A stretch of 64,000 nt of DNA. Origin: Sinotaia quadrata. Taxonomy: Eukaryota; Mollusca; Gastropoda; Architaenioglossa; Viviparidae. Positions 14,001-26,000 of the stretch are shown piece by piece. A model generated the notes under the pieces. That model worked only from the letters and a program-made list of their open reading frames with translations, was not told the DNA's origin and did no database searches. Position 1 is the first letter of the stretch. Every line of letters begins with the position of its first letter. A program made the position numbers and the translations under genes. The DNA is taken from contig CM054181.1 of NCBI GenBank assembly GCA_028829895.1, positions 47,818,759 to 47,882,758 of the forward strand, given 5' to 3'.

Positions 14001-17000
14001 CTGAAGTCAGGTTGTTTGGCAACAGATATTAGCTTGTGGAGACTAGCCACATTCTAGCCTGCTCTCATGCAGTCTAAGTACAGATGCAAGAAAACATGTT
14101 TTTAGCCTCTGGGTTCTATGCTGCCTATGGTGAATAGACCTGACATATCCTGTGACAGAGATCCATCAGATTTGTTGCCTAATATAGAGAGGGAGACCCA
14201 GATCTGTTGCAGTTTTTTCCTGTATAGGATCTGGAAACAGTGCTGAGCTAATTTTAAGTTTAAAATTTTTGAACCTGTGAAAACAAAAGAATTTAAAGCT
14301 GTATCTTTCAGTTCTCTCTCTCTTTTAAAATAACAATTTTCTTGTAGTAGTATTGTGTTTGTGCAAGATCAGTTAAATAGATGTTTTATCTGGGGATTCT
14401 TCAAAGCTTGTTAACTTAATGATGGATAGCTGTGTTAGTATCATTTTATCTTAGCAAAGAATAGAATTCCTGGTGAAGGTGTTTAATCATTATCTCCCCT
14501 TTGCCACATTCAGAAGAAAATGCCTCTTATGCAGAGTCCTGTAAGGCATTACAGATTTAATGCACTGACTGCTAAATTAGTATGTTAAAATAGCATAGGA
14601 ACTAAAAAGAGAATTTGTTTGGGACACCTACTTGCTATTTTGTTTGATTACTGTTGCACCAGTTAACCAAATTTGTAGCTTTCCATGCTGATGTACCCCA
14701 AATGATCAGATTGACCTTCTCAACTGAGTACTGGTGATAAGAGAAATAGGCCCATATTAGATACAGTATAAAAATGACACTATTCTTTGCATTTCAATCA
14801 GTGGGTTTCCAGTCTAACTTCCTGGGCACAGGAAAATTTATTAAAGTATTAGTCAGTATATGTTCTTTTTTCTTCCAGCAATCCAGCATGATTATAAGGG
14901 TTTTCTCTCTGGCATTTTTTGCTTTTGTGTGCTTCAAATATAAGTATGTGCAAAATTTGTTTCATGAAGAAATTCCACATTCATTATTTTCATCTATGCT
15001 TGTTCCTCTGGTTGCATGATGGAAAAAGACATTTTTTGAGTAAAATTAATTTTTTTCTGAATATTTATTAGAAGAATATATGCATTAGCCCTCTCAGTCT
15101 TTCCATTTTGTTGTAGATACTTTTAGGGGAATGCTACTTGTTGAGTTACATACACCTCCTCTTGGAGCTCTGACTTTTTTGTTTATAGAACCATATGCTA
15201 CTCTTTCTGAATCATCATCTGGTAATATTCAGAAAATTTATTTTACTTATAAGATTTTTTCCCCCTCTCATTCCATTATCTGGTGAGATGTCCATACAGG
15301 GTACATATTTGGTCATTGCAAGCTTTCTAGGTCATTAAGATAGACAGAGTATGCATACCTGGTCATTGCAAGCTAACTAGAGCATTAGGATAGACAGGAA
15401 ACTGAAAGCAGGGTTCAGAACTTCAGTTAGAAACGGACACATTTGAGAGAAAAACTGCAAATTGCACAGCCATAGCAAGTAATATGACTATATGCTGCAA
15501 AGCGAAATGAAGGTTCTGAAATTTTTGACATAATTGCTAATGCAGGAGTGGATAACTCAGTAATCTGGGTTTTTTTTTGTTGTAATGATGGACTTGGAGC
15601 CTTGATTAGCTCTAGTAAATTTGTGTGGACCATTTATACACCCTTGCCTTAGTGTGGATATTTGGTAAGCATTGAGGAAAAACTTATTTTACTTAGCAAA
15701 ATTCTTACTCCTTATGAAAGAGATTGTTTTCAGATCTTGCTTGTATATACTTATGATAGTTCTTAAATTACAGCATTTATCTTATAACTGTTCGTGAACA
15801 TTAATAAAAACGTTTTCTTGAAAATAAAAAGTTACCAGATAGTTTATTAAAAAAGAACCATAGCAAAATCGTTATCATATAAAAATTAATGGAAAGATCA
15901 ATAGAATCTGCTGGGTGTTCATGTGTGCATCTTTATGTTGATTGTGTGCTCTTTTTTTGTTGTATTAAATCAATTTGCTGCTTTGTTTTTATATATTAAG
16001 TTCTAGAGCATCTTGTATGGTAAAGAAAATTTAAAATTATTAAAATAATTATATTCATGTATAACTATCTATGTTTGTTCTTTCATTGTATCAAATGTAG
16101 TTTATATGTTGATTTTTAAATTAAATTGTGTCTGTTTTTATTTTCATTAAATCAGATTTTGTATTAAAAATATTATTTTACATACATATGTTAAAAGGAA
16201 GAGAGAGAGATTTAATTAAAATATGAATTTTCATCAAATATTCAACTAACACTTCCCATTTCATAACCAAATCCTGTAATTTTTTAAGTTTCAAATAATT
16301 ACATTATGTTTAGTGAAACCTGAAGTTTTCCAAAAGAAATGGTTGATCCAGATTTCAGGACACCCTCAAACACCCCCCACCCCCAAAGCGTTTTCTTTAT
16401 TGCATTTAAAAGTTATGCCCTAAGTTATGAATTAAAGTCTAAAACAGCATTTGACTAATTTCTGTTTTGACTGGTTTACTGGATGAATAAAGGTTTTGAA
16501 GATCAGTGAGGGAAGTCATGCATCTTCCTATGCATACAGACAACTTGAATGTGTGTGCACTGAAAACTAATTTAGCATTGAAAGACGATGTTTGTTTATG
16601 CATATTTAAGATCTTAAATTATGTCGTACACAGGTGACACCCAGTCTGACACAGACCACGCAGCGTAGTGGGACAGATGCCACTGTTAACTTGGCAGTTG
16701 CCTGGAGTGACAAAAGCAGGGTGGATACTGTAGGAGTACATGATGTGTATATGGTGGCTATCGACAAGAGTGTTATTCTTCTTCGTGGAGATGACAACAA
16801 TTTGAATCCGAAAAGGGTGAGACACGATGAGCTTGTTGCTTTACAGAGGATAATACATTTTGGAATGGTCAAATGATTTAGATCACTTTCCTTAACTAAA
16901 AATAATATAATATTTTTGAGTGGTCAAGTGACTTAGGCTCCATTTTCAAGAAATTTCTGTTTAGTCAATGTTTTTTTTGCTAGTTATCATTTATTGATAA

Positions 17001-20000
17001 TTTTTCTTTAATACAGTAGAACCCCACCATTCATCTACCTGTAATTGTACACCTCGTCATTCATCCAACTTGTTCTTGTAATATTTAACTCATCATTCGT
17101 ACGCTTGCCTCGTGATTTGGACAGCATTGACTTGTTACTGGTCACACCACATGTGTTAGTCACATGCTAGCTTCTGTGCGCTAAGCAAGCTTCATTAAAC
17201 TATATAATATTTTATTGATATTTTTTGTTATTTTGTTAAAAATTGTGCAAGCATGGTCCCAAAATGATCAGTAAGTCAACCAATCCTAAAAGGAAAGCAG
17301 TGAGAATGACAATTGAATTGAAAAAAGAATTCATTGCGAAGTTTGAAAGTGAAACTTGTGTCTCTGACTGGCAACTCAGTATGGTATTGCAAAATCAACT
17401 ATATCATTCATACTGAAAAATAAAGATACAATAAAAAGGGCTAATTTGGCAAAAGGAGTGACCGTTCTTGCTGTGAACAGGACACCTATAATTGAACAAG
17501 TGAAAAACTTTTGTTAGTTTGGATAAACGAAAAACAGCTTGCTGGGGACAGCATTTCTGAAACAGTAAATTGTGAAAAAGCAAAGTGGTTGTATGATGAC
17601 GTTAAGTGAGACAGCCCTGGAACCAGTGAACAAAGTGATGAATTTAAAGTGAGTAAGGGGTGGTTTGATTGATCTAAGAGAAGTGGCATTCACAGTGTTG
17701 TTAGGCATGGAGAGGTTGCCAGTGCAAACAAAGAAGCTGCTGAAAAGTTTGTTGAGGAATTATAAAAATCTTGTAGAGAGCAAGGGATTTACTCCTCACC
17801 AAGTTTTTAATTGTGACAAAACTGGTCTCTTCTGGAAAAAGATGCCTAAGAAGACCTACATCACAAAAGAAGATAAATCACTTCTGGGACACAAGCTTAT
17901 GAAAGATAGGGTTACACTCTTGTGTGCTAATGCTAGCAGGACCTCAAAATTAAACCTTTGCTTGTCTCTCACTCAGAAAACCCAAAATGTTATATAAAAA
18001 TCATTGTAATGTGGAGGGCTAATAGTAAGGCTTGGTTAACAAGGTAGTTTTTCACTGAGTGGATGTATGAAGTGTTTGCTCTGAGTGTGAAAAAATATCT
18101 AGAGGAGAGAATTTTGGACTTAAGGCCCTTCTGTTAATGGACAACGTTCCTGCTCATCCTAGAAGCTTGGAGGAAGATCTAGTGCAGGGACGGGCAACAT
18201 ACGGCCCGCGGGCCGGGTCCGGCCCGCGAAGGGATTTTGACCGGCCCGCTGACTGTTTCTGGCCGTACATGGTAATGTGGCCCGCGTCCACATCCCGCCG
18301 CAATCTCCCACTACTTTCTTACTGCGTCGCAGTTAATAGTGACTGTTAGTTATTCTTTGATTGTTTTCCGCTAGATTTAGAATTTACAATAAAATTTTTA
18401 TCATTTTTTTTGCCAAGAAACATAAAGTTGACAGCAAGTGTAGCCATTTAACAAAGATTGGATACCTAAGTACTTTTTCACAGAAGTTGGCAAGATAGCA
18501 GTATGTTTGCTGTGCAGTGAAAGTGTTGCCATGTTGAAAGAGTACAACATTAGCCGCCATGGTAATGTGGCCCCGTCCACATCCTGCCCAATCTCCCACT
18601 ACTTTCTTACTGTGTGCAATAATAGTGACTGTTAGTTATTCTTTGGTTGTTTTCGGTTAGATTTAGAATTTACAATAAAATTTTTATCATGGGTTTTGCC
18701 AAGAAACGTATAAAGTTGACAGCGAGTGTCGCGCATTTAACAAAGATTGGATGCCTAAGTACTTTTTCACAGAAGTCGGCAAGAAAGCAGTATGTTTGCT
18801 GTGCAGTGAAAGTGTTGCCGTGTTGAAAGAGTACAACATTAGCCACCATTATGCGACGAAACATGCAGGCTGGCAGCACTTTATCAGCAGCGGAAAGGCA
18901 AACAAAAGCAACAGAACTGGACAGAAAACTTGTAAAGCAGCAGAATGTATTCAGAAAAGTCAAAATAGCCCAGAAAGCTGCTACTCATGCCAGCTTTGTG
19001 GCCGCATACAACATTGCTAAGCACAGCAAATCGTTCTGTGATGGTGAATTTGTCAAAAAGTGCATGCTCGATGCAGCTGATCAAGTCTGTCCAGAACACA
19101 GAAAGAAGTTTGAAGAAGTCAGTTTGTCGAGAAGAACTGTGGCTCGCCGCATTGAAGCAATTGGTGAAGACCTGACATCACAACTGAAAGGGCGTGTACC
19201 TTCATTTCAGCTGTTTTCCCTGGCATTGGATGAAAGCACTGACATTGATGACACTGCACAGTTGCTCATCTTTGTAAGAGGCATTTCAGAAAACTTTGAA
19301 ATCACAGAATTGCTGTCAGTGGAATCAATGAAAGACACTACTACCGGGGAAGATATTTTCGAATGTGTGGAAAATGCCTTGCACACAATGCAATTACCAT
19401 GGCAGAAAATGGTAAGTGTTACTACGGATGGTTCTCCATCTTTGACAGGAAAGAAAGTTGGTCTAGTGAAGAGACTGGGTGACCATGTTGCAGAGGTCGA
19501 TTGCACCAGGGAATTGATATTTCAACATTGCCTAATACACCAGGAAGTGCTGTGTAAAAGTGTGCTTGACATGAAACATGTTGTGGATCCAGTTGTGAAA
19601 ATTGTTAATTTCATCAGAGCGAGAGGTCTAAATCACAGACAGTTTATCACACTTCTGGAAGATTGCGGTTCTGATCACAGTGGTGTTTTGTGTCATACCG
19701 CTGTACGCTGGTTGAGTTTGGGGAAAGTTCTGAGACGTGTCGGGACCTGAAAACAGAAATCTTACTGTTTTTGGAGATGAAAGGGAAAGATACAGAATAT
19801 CCTCAACTCAGAAAATCAGAATGGCTGTCAGATCTGACGTTTGCAGTTGATCTCTTTGAACATATGAATGAATTGAACACCAGACTTCAAGGGAAGGGCA
19901 CTTTTGCTCACGAAATGTACTCAGTGAAGGCATTCAAGGTGAAGCTAAAACTGTTTTCTCGCCAGTTCAGTCAGAATATCACAACACACTTTCCAACACT

Positions 20001-23000
20001 CGAAACTATGGCACCCCAGATGATGTCAACTGTGAAGTACACCCATATGATATCTGCACTAGACAATGAATTTTCTCGTCGTTTTGCGGACTTCCAGAAA
20101 CTTGCTGCTGAGTTTGATATCTTGTCATCACCGTTTACAACCGACTTTGAAAAGGCGCCGGATGCTCTACAGCTGAAACTGATTGATCTGCAGTGTGACT
20201 CTACCCTGAAAGAGAAATTCCAATCTGAAAGCATTGACACATTTTATGCGTCACTGAATGAGTCCAAGTTTGCCAACCTGAGAAAGATGGCCATGAAACT
20301 ACTTGTTCTGTTCGGATCTACATACATTTGCGAACAAACATTTTCGACCATGAACATTAACAAGACAAAGCTGCGTTCCAATCTAACTGATGTTTACGTG
20401 CAGTCTTTACTGAGAATTTCTACGTCCGACATGCAGCCAGAGTTCAAACAACTTGTTGAAAACTTTGATCGACCACAGATGTCTCATTGACTTCAGCAGC
20501 TATTGAAGTACATTACTTTAAATTCATTAATACTGTTTTTGGTCTCTATGCTTTAATGTTTACAAGTTTAAAGTTTACATTAAATACGATTTATTCCTTG
20601 CATAGGTGGATTAATACGCGATTAAGGTATTGATTTAGTAATCCGGCCCGCCAAGGACTTCATTTTCCCATACCTGGCCCGCCGACTGAAGAAGTTGCCC
20701 ACCCCTGATCTAGTGGGTGAATATAGTTTCATCCCAGTGAAGTTTTTGCCCCCTAACATCACTCTTCTAATCCAGCTGATGGATCAGCAGTTCATTTCAA
20801 ACTTCAAAAGGCTTTACACAAAAGTAACATTCAGGGACTTTTGGAAGAATCATTTCAATATCCTTCATTGCTTGAGGATAATAGACAAAGCCGGGGGAGG
20901 GGGGGGGTTCTTTGAGGATCCTAAACTCTGCCTGGAAGAATCTGTAGCAAGACTGTTATGGCAGCCAAAGACTTTGAAGGTGTTGACATGGAGTCTGTAG
21001 TAGTGGATGGTATTGTGTTCCTGGGGAAATCCATGGGTTTGGATGTAGACAGTGGTGATGTGGAGGAGTTGATTGAAGACCATAGAAATGAGCTGACCAC
21101 TGGAACTCCATGAACTGTATAGGGAGCAGCAACAAGAAGTGGTGGAAGAACTTTCTTCTTCAGAGGAGGAAAGTAAGGAAATTATTTCTACCGCAGAAAT
21201 CAAAGAAGTGTGCTACTACTGGGAGAAAATACAGAGAGTGGTGGGAAAATAGCATCCTAACACAGGAGCATCAACTTATTCAATGACGTTATTGAATATT
21301 TTAGAAAAATTCTGAAAAATCATCAAAGGCAGACAATGTTGGACAGGTTTTTAAAGAACGGATCCCAAGATTCTTCTAGTGAAAAAAGACAGAAAAAAGA
21401 AAGAACAACAGAAAGAGAGAAATCACCAGAAGGAATGTTGCCTGATTTGTTTATGGTGGGTGACTCCCCTTCCAAACAGTAACATCAACACCCTTCCTCC
21501 TACTCCCCACCTTCCACTCATGCCATTAACTCACATCCTAACAGATAAAGTGTAAATAAAATTTTTGTTTATTTCATGTACATTATATACATATACTATA
21601 CTGTAGAGTTATTGCTTTTTTTTCATAGTTTTAATGTTGTTTTATGCTTGAAAATATTGTAGTAAAGGTTTAAATAAGCAATCACCTGTGGATCTAGAAT
21701 GGATTAATCCAATTTACATTATTTCTTATTGGAAAAAATTGATTCGCCATTCATACAAATTGCAATTCAAACAGTCTCCTGGAATGGATTGTGTACAAAT
21801 ATTTTGTTTCCAGTTAAGATTTGTAAATTAGTGATCAGAAATGATTTATTTTAGTATGCTTTTACCTGTCTTCCTTTTATTTCAAGATTTAAAAAATTAT
21901 AAGTTTTTAAAAATAATTTTTTAAAAATTGATTTTGTAGATTGAGAAGGGCTTATCAGAGTTTGATTTGCCGACTACCAAGTACAAAAACAATTTCATGA
22001 TGAGTGATGTTATAAATCCTTACTCTGGTGGAGTTGCTGCTTCTACAACTGAGATAATTCAGGTTTGTGTACACATCATATTACATTGCTAATATCTGTA
22101 TATTAAGTCATACTGTACCCCAATTAACATTAAAGCAAGCTGCTTTAATTAAAGAATCAAATTGCAGAGTGTGGTGGATTGTTATATGTGAGTACAGGAG
22201 AGAAGAGAAGAATAAAATGTAGATTAATTTCTCCCCTGCCTGCTTCTGGAAACTAACCCCCTTTCTCAGTCACATGCTGCACAAACAATCAAATACAGCA
22301 GTACAACAGAGGTCAAATACAGCAGTACAACAGAGGCCAAATACAGCAGTACAACAGAAGCAAATACAGCAGTACAACAGAGGTCAAATACAGCAGTACA
22401 ACAGAGGCCACATACAGCACTACTATAGAGGCCAAATACACGCTGACAGTAGAGCAATATGTCAAGATCAGTTGTCACTAATGTCAGAGGCTGTGGGTAA
22501 ATAAAGAAGTATGAGAACTGAAATCTTTTTATTATGTAAGGCAGATATGTCATTGACAACTTTCAAAAGTGTAGTTCCTGTGCTGTAATAGGCTGCTAAG
22601 TTGACTGAAAAAGATTAAGGTGATGTTAACTGTATGAAAGCAACTGCTTGCAGGACTGTTCACATAAATGATAGATTGGAGACTGGGCCCTGGCAGGCTC
22701 TTCTGAGCTTGTGCAGTCAAACAATTGTCCACACACCTTTTATAGGCATCTGGTAAATAGTCTCAAAGAAATCTTTATATAGATTTTGACACATCCAGGG
22801 TCTAAGACAGCAAAATACTTATGCAAGATTGGGCCACTTTGACATGTGAAACGTAATTTTGGCTATTGTATTTTTAAAAAAAAATCATCTGTCATACATT
22901 TGATTTTTTAATATTTTTCCTGTCATATTCAGTCTCACATTAACACACATTCTAATGTTTTTTATACTTTCTTTGCTGTCTTGTAGGATGCAGGTCTGGT

Positions 23001-26000
23001 ATTTCTTACAGACTTGCCAGTGACAAGCCAGACTCGATACCCTGTATATTTTGACATGGCCCCAAACAAAGAAGGTAAACATATGTTTAAATGGAATTAT
23101 TTTGGAAGTTCAATTTAATCCTTATAATGCCTAAAGAAGAATATTTTCTATTCATATAATACAAATATTTATTGGGGTTACAGAGTGCAGCAAATACGAT
23201 GACTAGGGCAGGTTAAAGACCAAGTGAAATGAAATCTTGGTCAAACATAGTATATAAAGAAGATTTGACCCATTACTAAGACACACAATCCCAAGCCCTT
23301 GGAGTTAAAGCAAGCAGAAGTGACATCATGAATGGGGGTCAAATGGCTGCCAATATAATTTTCTCTGGTACACCATATGACTTTTATCCAATTCGTGCTG
23401 ATGACAGTGAAAGTTCATCTGGTAGTTAAATACTGCATACCATTTCTAATAACATTGGAGATACTGAGGAAACAATGACTGACAATGACTATGTCTGATA
23501 AGTTATTTTTCTGATAATTATACTCTATGCCATATGTTTGTAGTCATCGTTAAGCTTATAGACATATTTCTAACTATTATTAAAATTAATTATGTATGAT
23601 TTTCATATGAATAATGAAACTTTTTAAGTACAGTTTTGTAATTGTCATTTAAATATATATATTACATTTACATTTACTTCCGATATTTATTACTTTTAGT
23701 GATAATATTAATGATCTGTCTAACATTTAGAGAATAGCAGTATAGTTATGTTTTAAATAAGTGACATCATTTTGTATATAATTTAAAATTACTTTACTTG
23801 CAGTAGTCATGTTTTTAATTAAGTGATTATTATTCATATTATAAACATATATATTCTTTTATATTTATCTATATATATTTGCATGTTTGTGCATGAGTGT
23901 CTATATAAGTGTTATGTGTGGTTAATTTTTGTGTGTGTACTGTTTTGTTTATTTAGTATTGTAAAACAAAAGCTTTTAAATTTAACAATTAATGGCAAAT
24001 GTTATATTAATTTAATAGTTGGATAGTCTTATAAAGCTTAAATATATGCATTTCTTCTTATTAATATTATATTTATTAGTATATTGTGTATATATGATCT
24101 AAAGTAACAATCAAGTACAGTTACACCCCCACCCCCTCCCCCCAAAAATGGCTAGAATTCTAGGGGAAAAAATCCCAGTTTTTGCCACCTTACTAGTGGT
24201 GATATAATTAGTGCAACAAAATTCTATGACTTTGCTAATATGCAGTTTTATGAAGTGATAAACTGTAAAGTAAAATTTTAATTATGATCAAGTTACTTCA
24301 ACTATTCTTTTGTACACAAATAGTTTTTGCTGATGCATAATAATAATCAAATGCTAATGGATTTACCAACTAAAGTTAACAGCAGAAAATAAAGACTTCA
24401 GTTTTTGTTCTGGTACTGGCTAAAGTAATATGGTTATCTATTTAAGAAAATATCATATACATGAATGTTATGAATAGTGTTAAAAGTAATGCTACAGTAT
24501 ATAAAGTAAAATATTATGATATAATGCACACTCAAGCAACCACTGATGTAATACATGTATATTGTCACAGGAAATGAGGGACAGAAATTATATTTTATTT
24601 CATTTTAAATAAACCGCTAACAAAACTAGTTGAAGTAACCCGAGTTTTTTTTATTTTTCGTATGTAGCATGAAACTCCAGTAACGGTCACCTAAGATCTC
24701 TTTAGTAGACAGACGTTCGTGACGCAGTGTGTGTTAATATATCATATTGAATATATATATTAGTTTATGAAGGATATGTATATTAAATGATTGGGACAAC
24801 TGCGTAGTACGAGTCACATGTTGTTGACGAGAGAAATGGCCAGTGCGCATTAGAATTGACCACAGAAAAGCGTGCATCACGATTACCACTACATATCCAA
24901 GGCAAAAATCATGTCACAGGACATAGCTTCTGGAAGTTTTGGAAACCTTCAGTGAAACTATATAAGAGGCAAAATGAAGACTTTATTCTCAATGTTGAAA
25001 ACGTCGATTCGTCTGAAGCCAGTCTAACTTCACGTATGAATTATCTCATGTACAGAGATTTCATAAAGGAAAGCTGCAATAATCTCTTTCCATCCGTTTT
25101 CCATCCGTCTGATGCCATATATTGAGTAACGAGGCAAAATTACTCAGTATAATTGTTGGCAAAGTGGAAAGTTCGCTGTCAAAGAAAACCCGATGCATGC
25201 GACGCTGGTTGTATGCAGTTAACGACACGAGGGACCAACTTGTTCTTCCCCCTGTCTGAGTTCGTTTTGGCAGTCTATCCCGCAAATTGAGAGGCTAGCA
25301 CCGAGATTTTCTTACAGATATATCCGGATTTCTACACTCAATGTAATGCGACGACACATCCCACTGGACGACTCCATCCGATAATGCTAAACGTCGTTGA
25401 GATGTCCGTTTCCACGACAAACAACGATAATTATCGAGGCTGACAGCAGTCAGCTAAATTTCAGATTTCTCCCCAGTGATAATCTGAAAGTGGTGCCTAG
25501 ATTCTGCAGAATCTTCACCTGTAATGCGACGCCTCAATTGCGTCCTATCTTCACTTTGAAGTGCCGCTTATAAGTGACGTGTGAGCTTACGTCATCTCCT
25601 TGGAACTCTGACAGTAATAGTGAGTAATAATTAGCACGGCTAACGCGCACATACTTAACTCTAGGACTCTAAGAAAATGAACACTATTATATCGTTTGCA
25701 AAATAAGAACTTTAATGTTAAAATTAATGCTTATTCTATATGTTAACTATTGTTAAAGCGGCCCCATTTGCCGCATAAGAATTGTGTAATTAATCTTTAT
25801 TTTATATTTTGAATTTCATCATTTTCATCTCCCCTTATTTCCCACAGAGTGTATGACATTGGAAAGTTGAATGAATGATTAATCACTGTGCGAAAGAGTA
25901 GTGCCCCTTTTAAATCGGGAAATAAATAACCTGATTTAAACATCTTTCAACTCTCTTGTTATTCATAGTTTTTGAGAGGGACGAAAGAATTTGTACTATT

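Larger units (their letters stand above)
18185..20707 (+). mobile_element. hAT transposon (ZBED5/GTF2IRD2-like), nested in Tigger
   Basis: 2523 bp with termini CAGGGACGGGCAAC and GTTGCCCACCCCTG, which are imperfect inverted repeats, and an 8-bp target duplication. Subterminal GC-rich palindromes (CGGCCCGCGGGCCGG on the left; GGCCCGCC motifs on the right) are typical transposase-binding sequence in this group. It interrupts the Tigger transposase just after its second-Asp block, so it is younger than the Tigger copy. The internal transposase is frame-broken. Confidence 0.95.
17014..21800 (+). mobile_element. pogo/Tigger-type Tc1-mariner element, decayed
   Basis: The left end reads TA-CAGTAGAACCCCACCATT at 17012, the Tigger-like terminus at a TA target. 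The right side keeps subterminal sequence (GGAAAAAATTGATTCGCCAT and CTCCTGGAATGGATTGTGTA near 21732-21796) but the expected final CTACTG inverted repeat is not recognisable. Coding parts at 17253-18176 and 20716-21420 are separated by the hAT element at 18185-20707. Removing that insertion restores collinearity of the transposase. Confidence 0.85.

Noticed and set aside
22289..22440. CRISPR-like repeat-spacer arrays among the minisatellites
   Set aside because: Units are contiguous tandem repeats without unique spacers, in a eukaryotic intron.
22266..22559. Cys/Leu/Val-rich minus-strand repeat ORF
   Set aside because: Translation of the 24-bp minisatellite in intron 10.
24856..25125. 89-codon ORF in the 5' LTR, repeated at 31626-31895
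   Set aside because: Identical in both copies only because the LTRs are duplicates. No motif, start context or homology recognised.
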